From LMUY01 sp964242925 (GTDB lineage: Bacteria > Pseudomonadota > Alphaproteobacteria > Acetobacterales > Acetobacteraceae): a DNA stretch of 19,578 nt. Each line of letters starts with the position of its first letter. Position 1 is the stretch's first letter. The translations under genes were made by a program, and so were the position numbers. Below are positions 1-8,115 of the stretch, one piece after another. The stretch is taken from positions 1 through 19,578 of the forward strand of contig CAXTBW010000084.1 in NCBI GenBank assembly GCA_964242925.1, written 5' to 3'. The notes below the pieces were generated by a model. The model was given only the letters and a program-made list of their open reading frames with translations, did not search any database and was not told where the DNA came from.

Positions 1-1
1 C

Positions 2-1105
2 GGCGCGGAGGCGGCCGATTGGGGCACGCGCGCCGCCGGCCCCGCCGACCGCCTGACCGATCTGCGCGCCCGCGCCGGGGAGGCCGCCGCCGAGCATGAG
101 CGCGTGCGGGATGGCCCGGCCGCCGCCACGACCGCCGCGGCCGCGATGACCGAGGCGCTGGACGCGGCCGAGAGCACCCATCGTCGCGCCGCGGCCGCGT
201 TATCTGCCGCCACCGCCGCTGAAACCGCAGCGACAGCCGCCGCCCGCGCCGCCGAGGCCGCGTTGTCCGCCGCGCGGGAGGCGGTCGTGCGCGCCGAATC
301 CATCGCAGCGCAGGCCGACCACGCCTGGGGGACGCTTGCCGAGCGAATCCTGGATCGGCTGGGCGCCGACCCGGCCTTGCCGCCGCCGCCCGCCGACCTG
401 TCGCCCGAGGCGGAGGAACGCGCCCGCCGCAAGCTGGACCGGCTGACGCGGGAGCGCGAGGAGATGGGCCCGGTCAACCTGCGCGCCGCCGTGGAGGCCG
501 ATGAGGTGGGCGCCCGCATCGCCGGGATCGCGACGGAGCGCGCCGAGATCGACACCGCCATCGCCAAGCTGCGGGGCAGCATCGGGCGCATCAACCGCGA
601 GGGCCGCGAGCGCCTGGCGCAGGTGTTCGCCGAGGTGGACCGCCACTTCCAGGCGCTGTTCGCCCGCATGTTCGGTGGCGGCAAGGCGCATCTGGCGATG
701 GTGGGCTCGGACGACCCGTTGCAGGCCGGGTTGGAGATCTACGCCCAGCCGCCGGGGAAGAAGCTGTCGACCCTGTCGCTGCTGTCGGGCGGCGAGCAGG
801 CATTGACCGCGCTGTCGCTGATCTTCGCGGTGTTCCGCTGCAACCCGGCGCCGGTGTGCGTGCTGGACGAGGTGGACGCCCCGCTGGACGACGCCAACGT
901 GGGGCGGTTCTGCAGTTTGTTGGGGGAGATGGTGAAGGAGACGGGGACGCGGTTCCTGGTGGTCACCCACCATCACCTGACGATGGCGCGGATGGACCGG
1001 CTGTACGGGGTGACGATGCAGGAACGGGGGGTGTCGCGGCTACTGTCGGTGGATTTGGCGCGCGCCGCCGCAATGGTGGAGCAGCCGCGGGCCGCGGCGG
1101 AGTGA
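2..1105 (+). CDS. smc: Chromosome segregation protein SMC, C-terminal part (5' end outside window)
   Basis: The reading frame is open from the window edge, so this is the C-terminal third of a longer protein. The first ~110 codons are Ala/Glu/Arg-rich coiled coil. A conserved VNLRA segment near position 470 marks the coil-to-head transition, and the C-terminal ATPase half-head follows. The ABC signature LSGGEQ lies at 782-799, and the Walker B/D-loop region VCVLDEVDAPLDD lies at about 854-892. A FLVVTHHHLTMA stretch supplies the switch histidine. SMC dimers bind ScpA/ScpB and compact and segregate the chromosome using ATP. This ABC half is complete with no frameshift. The family is certain; RecN or SbcC are less likely because the VNL and DEVDAPLDD motifs are SMC-like. 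The gene converges with the Uma2-like gene. Confidence 0.95.
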   Translation, partial: GAEAADWGTRAAGPADRLTDLRARAGEAAAEHERVRDGPAAATTAAAAMTEALDAAESTHRRAAAALSAATAAETAATAAARAAEAALSAAREAVVRAESIAAQADHAWGTLAERILDRLGADPALPPPPADLSPEAEERARRKLDRLTREREEMGPVNLRAAVEADEVGARIAGIATERAEIDTAIAKLRGSIGRINREGRERLAQVFAEVDRHFQALFARMFGGGKAHLAMVGSDDPLQAGLEIYAQPPGKKLSTLSLLSGGEQALTALSLIFAVFRCNPAPVCVLDEVDAPLDDANVGRFCSLLGEMVKETGTRFLVVTHHHLTMARMDRLYGVTMQERGVSRLLSVDLARAAAMVEQPRAAAE

Positions 1106-1188
1106 TCGCCATCCACTCGTTTTCCCACGGAATAGGTCGGCGCCGCTCGAACGCCGTGGGCCGCCCGAGCATGCACTTACACGTCCGC
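1106..1188. other. Convergent intergenic region between smc and the Uma2-like gene
   Basis: This is an 83-nt gap between two facing stop codons. It contains a 7-bp inverted repeat, CCCACGG at 1124-1130 and CCGTGGG at 1154-1160, with a 23-nt loop and no T-run. It could be a weak bidirectional terminator, but the long loop makes this uncertain. No ORF or RNA gene was seen. Confidence 0.3.
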
Positions 1189-1767
1189 TCAACCCGGCTC
1201 TACGCCTGACGGTTCGAACGCGAGGCCCGCGTAGATCTCCGCGAGCGAAACATCCAGGTCGATCTCCGGCATGTGCAGCGCCGCGTCGGCGCCGGTCAGC
1301 AGATCCGTCACCCAGTCGTCGCCCTTGCGCGAGAAGACCACGGCGGCCGGCTTGGCCTGCTGCAGGACGATGTAACGCTGGACCGAGGGCGTACCCCGGT
1401 ACTCCGCGTTCTTGGTAACGAAATCCTCCGTGGCGCTGCTCTCGCTCAGCACCTCGAAGATCACCACGGGGTCGGACACGAGCGTGGCGCGCGGCGGGAT
1501 CGGCGTGCAGACGACGAAGGCGTCCGGGTAGCGGATCGCGCCGCCAGCAACCGCGATCTTCAACTCGCTGCCGTGCGGCTCGCATCGTTTGCCCCGCAGG
1601 CCTACCCCCAGGGCAACGATCAGGTTGCGCTGGATGGCCGAGTGCGCGGCGGTTCCCCCGGCCATGCCCACCGGCTGGGCGCCATCGAACTCGTAGCGCA
1701 GCGCCTGCTGCTCTTCCCAGGCTAGGAAGGCCTCGGTCGTCCAAGGCTTGTGAAGGGCGACCGTCAT
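1189..1767 (-). CDS. Uma2-family putative restriction-endonuclease-like protein (DUF820)
   Basis: This 192-aa protein resembles the Uma2/DUF820 family, which has a PD-(D/E)XK nuclease-like fold and mostly unknown function. Visible hallmarks are an N-terminal YEFDG segment (residues 25-29), RYPDAFVV (79-86, with the PD acid pair), a VIFEVLSES strand (102-110) and a TKNAEYR helix (118-124). A GTPSVQRYIVL segment follows. These match the usual order of family acids, the EVLS strand and the K..Y helix. The start was chosen at the ATG that overlaps the glgP stop as ATGA. The longer in-frame extension would run into glgP coding sequence. The coupling predicts co-translation with glgP, but no functional link is known. 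Codon use is like that of its neighbours. Nuclease activity is inferred from the fold only. Confidence 0.8.
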   Translation of the reverse strand: MTVALHKPWTTEAFLAWEEQQALRYEFDGAQPVGMAGGTAAHSAIQRNLIVALGVGLRGKRCEPHGSELKIAVAGGAIRYPDAFVVCTPIPPRATLVSDPVVIFEVLSESSATEDFVTKNAEYRGTPSVQRYIVLQQAKPAAVVFSRKGDDWVTDLLTGADAALHMPEIDLDVSLAEIYAGLAFEPSGVEPG

Positions 1768-4247
1768 CCGACCGCCTTCACGCCCCAGGTTCCCGTCGCA
1801 TACTCCCCGATCGTCCGGTCGCTGCTGAACCAGCCCATGTGCGCGGTGTTCAGCACCGCCGAGCGCCACCACGCGTCCGGGTCGCGCCACTTCGCGTCCA
1901 CCGCATCCTGCGCCTTGTCATACGCGGCGAAATCCGCGCACACGAAGAACGGGTCGGCGTGCTCCAGCCGGTCGGCCAGGCCGATGTAGCGGCCGGGCTC
2001 CTCCGGGCTGAACACGCCGCCGCGCAACGCGCCCATCAGATCGCCCAGGGCCGGGCAGGCGTTGATCACGCCGGTCGCGTCCAGCCCGGCGGCGTTGCGG
2101 CGGGCCTCCACCTCGTCGGTGGTCATGCCGAAGATGAACATGTTGTCGGCGCCGACCCGCTCGCAGATTTCCACGTTGGCTCCGTCCATGGTGCCGATGG
2201 TCAGCGCGCCGTTCAGCGCCAGCTTCATGTTGCCGGTGCCGCTCGCCTCCATGCCCGCGGTGCTGATCTGCTCCGACAAATCGGCGGCGGGGATCAGCAA
2301 CTCGGCCAGGCTCACGTTGTAGTTCGGCATGAACACCACCTGCAGCAGGCCGCGCACGGTGGGGTCGCCGTTCACCACCCGCGCCACGTCGTGCGCCAGG
2401 CGGATGATCTGCTTGGCGAGCGTGTAGGACGGCGCCGCCTTGCCGGCGAAGATTTTTACTCGCGGCCGCCAGTCGCGTGTCGGCTGCGCGCGGATCGCGT
2501 TGTACAGGCTGATCGCGTGCAGGATGTTCAACAGTTGCCGCTTGTACTCGTGGATGCGTTTGATCTGCACGTCGAACAGCGCGTCCGGATCCACCGCGAC
2601 GCCGACCTGCGCCATCATGACCCGCACCAAGGCATGCTTGCGCGGCGCGCGCTGGGCGCGGAACGCGGCGCGGAACGCCGGGTCGTCGGCGTAGGGCGCC
2701 AGGTCCTGCAGCGCCTCGGGGTCGCGCAGCACGCGGTCGCCCAGCGTGTCGACCAACAGCCGGGTCAGCCCCGGGTTCGCCTCGTGCAGCCAGCGGCGGA
2801 AGGTGATGCCGTTGGTGCGGTTGACGATGCGGCCGCCGACCGCCGCATCCAGGTCGCGGAACGTGGTGGCCCGCATCAGCTCGGTGTGCAGCGCCGACAC
2901 GCCGTTCACCGAGTGGCTGCCGAGGAACGCCAGGTGGCCCATCCGCACCCGCCGGCCGCTGGACTCGTCGATCAGGCTCAGCGCGGCCAGCAAGCGGCCG
3001 TCCAGGCCGCGGGCGCGCTGCGTGTCCAGGTGGCGCGCGTTCAGCAGGTAGATGATCTGCATGTGCCGCGGCAGCAGCCGCTCCAGCAGCAGCACCGGCC
3101 ACATCTCCAGCGCCTCGGGCAGCAGCGTGTGGTTGGTGTAGCTGACCGCGCCCTGCGTGATGGCCCAGGCCTCGTCCCACTCCAGTTCGTGCACGTCCAT
3201 CAGCAGGCGCATCAGCTCGGCGATGCCGATGGCCGGGTGGGTGTCGTTCAGCTGGATGGCGACGTGGTGGTGCAGCGACGTGACGGCGCCGTGCTCCACC
3301 ATCTCGCGCCGCAGCATGTCCTGCAGGCTGGCGGAGGCGAAGAAATACTCCTGCCGCAGCCGCAGCTCCTGCCCGGCGCTGCTGTCGTCGCCCGGGTAAA
3401 GCACGCGGCTGACCGCCTCGGCGCGGACCCGGTCCGACATGGCGCCGACGTGGTCGCCCCGGTTGAACGCGTCGAGCGCCATCGGATCGGCGGCGCGGGC
3501 GGACCATAGGCGCAACGCGTTGGCGTGCTGGCCGCCGTAGCCGACCATGGGGGTGTCGAACGCGACGGCGAACAGCGTTTCCGCCGGGTTCCAGCTGTAG
3601 GCGGTGCGCCCGCCCTCGGTCACCGCCGACACGCCGCCGCCGAACGCCACCCGGTAGGTCAGCTCCGGCCGTTGGAACTCCCACGGGTTGCCGGCGGACA
3701 GCCAATCCTCCGGCTGCTCGCGCTGCCAGCCATCCACGATGGTCTGCCGGAACAGGCCGTGGTCGTAGCGGATGCCGTAGCCGAAGGCGGGGATGGCGAG
3801 CGTGGCCATGCTGTCCATGAAGCAGGCGGCCAGGCGGCCCAGCCCGCCGTTGCCGAGGGCGGCGTCCGGCTCCATCGTGCGGATGTGGTCCAGGTCGACG
3901 CCCTCGCGCAGCAGCGCGGCGCGCAGGTCTTCCAGCAGGCCGAGGTTGCCGGCGGCGTCGAACAGCAGCCGCCCGATCAGGAACTCGAGCGAGAAATAGT
4001 GCACCCGCTTGGCGCCTTGCGCGCGCGCGCGAGCCGCGCTGGTGGTCCAGATGTCGACCACCCGGTCGCGCACGGTCATCGCGGTGGCGCTGTACCAGTC
4101 CCGCTGGCTGGCGCGGTTGGGCGTCTTGCCGATGCTGTAGAGCAGCTTGGCCGTGATCGCCTGGCGCAACGCCTCGACGGCGTCCCCGGAACCGGGGGAT
4201 GGGGGCGCCAGGGATGGCGGCGCGGCAGGCTCGGCTGGCATGTCCAT
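1764..4247 (-). CDS. glgP: Glycogen/starch/alpha-glucan phosphorylase
   Basis: This 827-aa protein, full family length, phosphorolyses alpha-1,4-glucan chains to glucose-1-phosphate in the cytoplasm using pyridoxal phosphate. Landmarks in order are GNGGLGRLAACFMDS, YGIRYDHGLF, QLNDTHPAI, VNRTNGITFRRWL, QIKRIHEYKRQLLN, FAGKAAPSY and MPNYNVSLAELLIPAADLSEQIS. The PLP site EASGTGNMK has its Schiff-base lysine near residue 675, and a GTMDGANVEI segment follows. No gap or frameshift was seen. The frame is open further upstream, but the ATG at 4247 is preceded by GGAGA (complement of 4255-4259) with a 7-nt spacer. The next upstream ATG, at 4280, has no such site. Other glycogen genes (glgA, B, C, X) are absent nearby, so this copy is not in a classical glg operon. 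It ends in an ATGA overlap with the Uma2-like gene. Confidence 0.96.
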   Translation of the reverse strand: MDMPAEPAAPPSLAPPSPGSGDAVEALRQAITAKLLYSIGKTPNRASQRDWYSATAMTVRDRVVDIWTTSAARARAQGAKRVHYFSLEFLIGRLLFDAAGNLGLLEDLRAALLREGVDLDHIRTMEPDAALGNGGLGRLAACFMDSMATLAIPAFGYGIRYDHGLFRQTIVDGWQREQPEDWLSAGNPWEFQRPELTYRVAFGGGVSAVTEGGRTAYSWNPAETLFAVAFDTPMVGYGGQHANALRLWSARAADPMALDAFNRGDHVGAMSDRVRAEAVSRVLYPGDDSSAGQELRLRQEYFFASASLQDMLRREMVEHGAVTSLHHHVAIQLNDTHPAIGIAELMRLLMDVHELEWDEAWAITQGAVSYTNHTLLPEALEMWPVLLLERLLPRHMQIIYLLNARHLDTQRARGLDGRLLAALSLIDESSGRRVRMGHLAFLGSHSVNGVSALHTELMRATTFRDLDAAVGGRIVNRTNGITFRRWLHEANPGLTRLLVDTLGDRVLRDPEALQDLAPYADDPAFRAAFRAQRAPRKHALVRVMMAQVGVAVDPDALFDVQIKRIHEYKRQLLNILHAISLYNAIRAQPTRDWRPRVKIFAGKAAPSYTLAKQIIRLAHDVARVVNGDPTVRGLLQVVFMPNYNVSLAELLIPAADLSEQISTAGMEASGTGNMKLALNGALTIGTMDGANVEICERVGADNMFIFGMTTDEVEARRNAAGLDATGVINACPALGDLMGALRGGVFSPEEPGRYIGLADRLEHADPFFVCADFAAYDKAQDAVDAKWRDPDAWWRSAVLNTAHMGWFSSDRTIGEYATGTWGVKAVG

Positions 4248-4431
4248 CGTGGCGTCTCCGGCGTTGAGCGTCGCCACCATGACACAGGTCGAGCGCCCGG
4301 TCAGGCGGCGACGGGTCGCCATTAGGCATTCGCGCATCCTGCCGCTAGTTTCGTCCGATGCGGTCTGGCAACAGCCCTGGCTATTGCCCAGCCGTCGCAC
4401 CATATGCCTGCGCGCCATCGGAGTTGACCTC
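4248..4431. promoter_or_regulatory. Divergent promoter region between glgP and the Tim44-like gene
   Basis: This 184-nt region separates two divergent starts, so it must hold promoters for both. Ribosome sites are visible on each side: GGAGA read leftward (4255-4259) for glgP and GGAG at 4420-4423, 8 nt before the rightward ATG. No convincing -35/-10 pair or operator palindrome could be picked out by eye. The glgP frame stays open here, but I judge that to be GC-rich chance. Confidence 0.5.
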
Positions 4432-5355
4432 ATGCCCCGCCTGTCGCTTCCCCTCGCCGCCGCACTTGCCGTCGCCATCGCCCTGGCGCCGGGACTGGCC
4501 TTCGCGCGCGTTGGGGGCGGCGCGTCGATGGGCAGCCGCGGCGGCAACACCTTCAGCGCGCCGCCGTCCACCAGCACGGCGCCGTATGCCGCGCCGATGC
4601 AGCGCAGCATGACGCCGCAGCCCTCGCCCGGCTTCCAGGCGCCGGGCGGCGGATACTCTCCCGGCTACAGCCCGGGCCGCGGCGCCTTCACGTCGGGGTT
4701 GCTCGGCGGCCTGGTCGGGGCCGGGATCGGCGGCATGCTGTTTGGCCATGGCATGTTCGGCGGCATCGACGGCGGCGGCAGCATCTTCGGCCTGCTGATC
4801 CAGCTCGCGCTAATTTTCTTCATCGGGCGCTGGATCTTCCGCCTGGTGATGGCGCGGCAGCCGATGTTCGCGGGCGGCGTGCGCAGCGGGGGCGGCGGAC
4901 TGGGCGGCGCGGCGCTGACCGGCGGCTCGCGGGCGCAGCAAAGCCTGCCGCCTGTCGCCATCGTGCCGGCGGACTACCAGGCGTTCGAGCAGTTGCTCAA
5001 GGCGATGCAGACGGCGTGGAGCGCCGAGGACCTGAACGGCCTGCGCGCGATCGCGACCCCGGAGATGGCGGGCTATTTCAGCGAGCAGATGGCGGAATTG
5101 CGCAGCCGCGGCCTGCGCAACATGGTCAGCGACGTCCGGCTGGATAAGGGCGACCTGGCGCAGGCTTGGTCCGAGGGCTCGCGCGAGTACGCGACGGTCG
5201 CGATGCGGTTCAACATGCTCGACGTGACCCGCGACGGCCAGGGGCGCGTGGTCGACGGCAGCGCGACCGAGCGGCAGACCGCCACCGAGGTGTGGACGTT
5301 CGTCCGCAGCCCGGGTGGGCGGTGGATCCTGTCCGCGATCCAACAGACCCGCTGA
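4432..5355 (+). CDS. Tim44-like domain protein, exported/membrane-anchored
   Basis: This 307-aa protein begins with a signal peptide (PRLSLPLAAALAVAIALAPGLAFA, cleavage around residue 25). A ~75-residue Gly/Ser/Pro-rich low-complexity stretch follows. A glycine-rich hydrophobic segment (LLGGLVGAGIGGMLFG) and then a clear membrane span (LLIQLALIFFIGRWIFRLVM) come next. From about residue 178 to the end is a Tim44/MBA1-like domain, recognised by VPADYQAFEQLLKAMQTAWS, DLNGLRAIATPEM and a terminal TEVWTFVRSPGGRWILSAIQ. Bacterial proteins of this architecture are common in alphaproteobacteria. Mitochondrial Tim44 docks the import motor, but the bacterial role is unsettled. The start is the ATG 8 nt after GGAG; upstream codons in frame lack a signal peptide. 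The gene is divergent from glgP and convergent with a monooxygenase gene. Confidence 0.85.
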   Translation: MPRLSLPLAAALAVAIALAPGLAFARVGGGASMGSRGGNTFSAPPSTSTAPYAAPMQRSMTPQPSPGFQAPGGGYSPGYSPGRGAFTSGLLGGLVGAGIGGMLFGHGMFGGIDGGGSIFGLLIQLALIFFIGRWIFRLVMARQPMFAGGVRSGGGGLGGAALTGGSRAQQSLPPVAIVPADYQAFEQLLKAMQTAWSAEDLNGLRAIATPEMAGYFSEQMAELRSRGLRNMVSDVRLDKGDLAQAWSEGSREYATVAMRFNMLDVTRDGQGRVVDGSATERQTATEVWTFVRSPGGRWILSAIQQTR

Positions 5356-5368
5356 TTCCTCTCCTTCT

Positions 5369-5456
5369 CCCTCTCCCGCCTGCGGGAGAGGGTCGGGGTG
5401 AGGGTGGGGCACGCGGGTATGTGCGAAGTCCCCTCCCCCAACCCTCTCCCAGAGGG
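5369..5456. repeat. Palindromic GC-rich repeat pair at a convergent junction, possible bidirectional terminator
   Basis: The left unit has a 10-bp hairpin, CCCTCTCCCG at 5369-5378 paired with CGGGAGAGGG at 5383-5392, with a 4-nt loop. The right unit has CCCTCT at 5442-5447 paired with AGAGGG at 5451-5456, with a 3-nt loop. The two units are inverted copies of each other: about 20-nt arms at 5384-5404 and 5431-5450 match with few differences. They could therefore form one long stem. This CCCTCTCCC/GGGAGAGGG motif resembles REP/BIME-type intergenic repeats seen in many GC-rich proteobacteria. It lies between two facing stop codons, a location suited to terminating transcription from both sides. 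Confidence 0.75.
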
Positions 5457-5470
5457 AGCGGGCTCCTGAT

Positions 5471-6793
5471 TTAGGCCAGGCCGAGGTTCTCGCGTAGCGT
5501 GCGGCCCTCGTATTCGGTGCGGAATAAGCCGCGTCGCTGCAACTCCGGTATGACGGTCGCCACGAACGTCTCGGCGGACTCGGGCAGGTAGGGCGGCTGC
5601 ACCATGAACCCGTCCGCAGCCCCCGTGGTGAACCACTCCTCCATCGTGTCCGCCACCAGCGCCGGCGTGCCCACCAGACCGAAATGCCAGAACCCGCGGG
5701 AGATCACGTCGAACACCTGGCGGATGCTCAGCTTCTCCCGGCGCGCACGGTCCATCAGCGCGAGGGTGTGTTCCGGCTCCCGCCCGGCCGTCTCGTGCGC
5801 GCGATTCATCGTCACTTCCGGCATCGGCGCGTCGACGTCGCAGCCGCGCAGGTCGGGGAAGTGGTTGATCGCCAGCATGCCGAGCCCGACCGCCGGGTCC
5901 AACAGCTCCTGCAGGCGCCCGAAGATATCGTCCGCCTCGCCCTGCGTGCGGCCGATCACGGGCATGATCCCGGGCATCATCAGCAGGCTGTCCGCGCTGC
6001 GGCCGAAGCGGGGCAGGCGGCCCTTCACCGAAGCGTAGTAAGCGCGCGCGCCCTCCAGCGTCGGCTGGCCGCCGTACACGATGTCGGCGACCTCGGCCGC
6101 CAGGTCCTGCGCGTTCTCCGACGCCCCCGCGGTCACGATCGGCAGCGTGCCCTGCGGCGGACGCGCCACGTCCATCGGCCCGCGCACCTTGAAGTGCCGG
6201 CCCTTGTGGTTCAGCCGGCGCATCTTGTCGCGGTCCAGGTACACGCCGCTCTCGCGGTCGCGCGGGAAGGCGTCGGCGTCCCAGCCGGTCCACAGGCCCC
6301 GCACCACTTCCAGGCACTCGCGCGCTCGCTCGTGCCGCGTGTTGGAATCCGCTGCGGCGGCCTGACCGTAGTTGCGCGCCTCGTCCGGGCTGGTGCTGGT
6401 GACCAGGTTCCACCCGGCGCGGCCCTCGCTCAGGTGGTCGATGGAGGCCAGCTTGCGCGCCAGGTGGAACGGGTGCTGGAAGCTGGTGGACGCGGTGGCG
6501 ACTAGGCCGATCCGGCTGGTGACGGCGGCCAGCCCGGCCAGCAGGGTCAGCGGCTCGAGCTTGACGTGCCCCTGCTCGCGGTGGCGCGCGATGGCCGGGT
6601 CATCCAGGTTGCGCACGGCGGCCACGTCGGCGAAGAACGCGAAGTCGAACTTGCCCGCCTCCCCGATGCGCGCGCATCGCGCCATGTGGTCGAAGTCCAT
6701 GTCGCCATCCGCCGGCACGCCGGGGTAGCGCCACGCCGCGTAATGGTAGCCGACGCTGGCCAGCGACAGGCCAAGCCGCATCTTGCGCGTCAT
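5471..6793 (-). CDS. LLM-class flavin-dependent monooxygenase, NtaA/SnaA/DszA family (second gene of pair)
   Basis: This 440-aa luciferase-like monooxygenase belongs to the nitrilotriacetate monooxygenase component A group, which uses FMNH2 supplied by a separate reductase plus O2. Signature segments are GKFDFAFFAD (48-56), HVKLEPLTLLAGLAAVT (76-92), IGLVATASTSFQHPFHLAR (95-113) and the family hallmark SEGRAGWNLVTS with EARNYG (122-143). LPIVTAGASENAQDLAAEVAD, WHFGLVGTPALVADTMEEW and VIPELQRRGLFR follow. Length is typical. The ATG overlaps the stop of the upstream paralogue as ATGA, so the pair is translationally coupled; a second ATG four codons in is possible. Known relatives oxidise aminopolycarboxylates, dibenzothiophene sulfone and pristinamycin precursors, so the substrate cannot be read from sequence. 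No reductase gene is present in the window. Confidence 0.9.
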   Translation of the reverse strand: MTRKMRLGLSLASVGYHYAAWRYPGVPADGDMDFDHMARCARIGEAGKFDFAFFADVAAVRNLDDPAIARHREQGHVKLEPLTLLAGLAAVTSRIGLVATASTSFQHPFHLARKLASIDHLSEGRAGWNLVTSTSPDEARNYGQAAAADSNTRHERARECLEVVRGLWTGWDADAFPRDRESGVYLDRDKMRRLNHKGRHFKVRGPMDVARPPQGTLPIVTAGASENAQDLAAEVADIVYGGQPTLEGARAYYASVKGRLPRFGRSADSLLMMPGIMPVIGRTQGEADDIFGRLQELLDPAVGLGMLAINHFPDLRGCDVDAPMPEVTMNRAHETAGREPEHTLALMDRARREKLSIRQVFDVISRGFWHFGLVGTPALVADTMEEWFTTGAADGFMVQPPYLPESAETFVATVIPELQRRGLFRTEYEGRTLRENLGLA

Positions 6794-8115
6794 GCCGGCG
6801 CCAGCTCCCGCAGGCCGAGCCGTTCCTGCAGCGTCTCGCCACTGTAGTCGCGGCGGAACAGGCCGCGGCGTTGCAGCTCGGGCACCACCAGGTCGACGAA
6901 GTCCTCCGCGCAGCCGGGCAGGTAGGGGGACTGGATGTTGAACCCGTCCGCCGCCTCCGTGGTGAACCACTCCTCCATCGCGTCCGCGATCGTGACGGGG
7001 GTGCCGACGCAGCCGAACTGCCAGAACCCGGCGGCGACGATCTCGTATAGCTGGCGGATGGTCGGCTTCTCGCGCCGCACGCGCTCCAGCAGCCCGGCGG
7101 ACAGCGCGGCGTAGCGGCCGGCGGTCACCTCCACGTCGGGGACCGGGCCGTCGAGGTCGTAGCCGCGCAGGTCGGGGAAGTTCCACAGCGCGAGCATGCC
7201 GACGCCGACGGCCGGGTCGATCAACGCCTGCAGCCGGGCGAACTTGTCCTCTGCCTCCATCATGGTGCGGCCGATGAACGGCATGATGCCCGGCAACACC
7301 TTCAGCTCGTGGCGGGCGCGGCCGTGGCGGGCCAGGCGGCCCTTCAGGTCGGCGTAGTACTCCCGCGCCAAGGCAATGGTGGGCGCCGCGGCGTATACGG
7401 CGTCCGCCACCTCGGAGGTGAACTCGTTCGCCTCCTCCGAATACCCGGCGGTGACGATCGGCATGCGCTGCTGCGGCGGGCGCGCCACGTCCAGCGGGCC
7501 GCGCACGTCGAAGAACGCGCCGTGGTGCTCCAGCCGGTGCATGCGCGCGCGGTCGAACATGATGCCGCTCGCCTTGTCGCGCACGAAGGCGTCTTCGTCC
7601 CAGCTGTTCATCAGGCCGCGCAGCACGTGCACGAACTCGCGCGCCCTGGCATGCCGCTCCGCCGAGGGCGCGATGGCTTCCAGGCCGAAATTGCGCGCCT
7701 CGTCGAGCGCGAACCCGGTGACCAGGTTCCAGCCCGCCCGCCCCTTGCTGATGTGGTCCAGCGAGGCCAGCGCGCGGGCCAAGTTGTACGGGTCGTTGTA
7801 GGTGGTGGACGCGGTGCCCACGAGCCCGATGTCGCGCGTGGCGGTCGCCAGCGCGGCTAGCAGGGTGAGCGGCTCGAACTTCACGTGCTCGTGGTCCCGG
7901 TGCTTGGAGATGGCGGGGTTGTCGAGCTGGCGCACGCTGGCGGTGTCGGCGAGGAACACGAAGTCGAGCTTGCCGCGCTCGGCGATGCGAGCGCAGTTGA
8001 CGGCGTGGCGCAGGTTGATGGCGCCGTCGGGCGGCACCCCGTCCAGCAGCCAGCACGCCGGGTGGTAGCCGATGGCGTGGATGGGCATGCCGAGGATCAT
8101 GTGGCGGTCAGTCAT
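6790..8115 (-). CDS. LLM-class flavin-dependent monooxygenase, NtaA/SnaA/DszA family (first gene of pair)
   Basis: This 441-aa paralogue of the next gene has the same domain order: GKLDFVFLAD (49-58), HVKFEPLTLLAALATAT (77-93), IGLVGTASTTYNDPYNLAR (96-114), SKGRAGWNLVTG with EARNFG (123-144) and MPIVTAGYSEEANEF. WQFGCVGTPVTIADAMEEW and VVPELQRRGLFRRDY follow. The usual WN-VTS serine is glycine here. The ATG has a strong GGAGGG (complement of 8121-8126) with a 5-nt spacer, so this gene leads the operon. It needs reduced flavin from an unlinked reductase. It is divergent from a polyamine-type ABC importer, which suggests it acts on the imported compound or its product. The fold and family are secure; the substrate is unknown. 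Confidence 0.9.
   Translation of the reverse strand: MTDRHMILGMPIHAIGYHPACWLLDGVPPDGAINLRHAVNCARIAERGKLDFVFLADTASVRQLDNPAISKHRDHEHVKFEPLTLLAALATATRDIGLVGTASTTYNDPYNLARALASLDHISKGRAGWNLVTGFALDEARNFGLEAIAPSAERHARAREFVHVLRGLMNSWDEDAFVRDKASGIMFDRARMHRLEHHGAFFDVRGPLDVARPPQQRMPIVTAGYSEEANEFTSEVADAVYAAAPTIALAREYYADLKGRLARHGRARHELKVLPGIMPFIGRTMMEAEDKFARLQALIDPAVGVGMLALWNFPDLRGYDLDGPVPDVEVTAGRYAALSAGLLERVRREKPTIRQLYEIVAAGFWQFGCVGTPVTIADAMEEWFTTEAADGFNIQSPYLPGCAEDFVDLVVPELQRRGLFRRDYSGETLQERLGLRELAPA

Noticed and set aside
1839..3509. Long plus-strand open frame of 556 codons opposite glgP
   Set aside because: Its translation is His/Arg/Gln/Ala/Val-rich low complexity with no family motif. It is the antisense shadow of the clearly coding glgP frame.
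4147..4431. N-terminal extension of the Tim44-like protein
   Set aside because: It overlaps glgP coding sequence. The ATG at 4432 has a ribosome site and starts a proper signal peptide.
4248..4610. Upstream in-frame extension of glgP by about 120 codons
   Set aside because: It overlaps the divergent Tim44-like signal-peptide coding region, has no family similarity, and a ribosome site supports the ATG at 4247.
5369..5456. Small peptide genes in the 5356-5470 gap
   Set aside because: Translations such as TLTPTLSRR come from the palindromic repeat, which yields similar spurious peptides in many GC-rich genomes.
6794..8056. Upstream in-frame extension of the second monooxygenase
   Set aside because: It runs antiparallel-free through the first monooxygenase in a different frame; the ATGA overlap start gives the normal family length.
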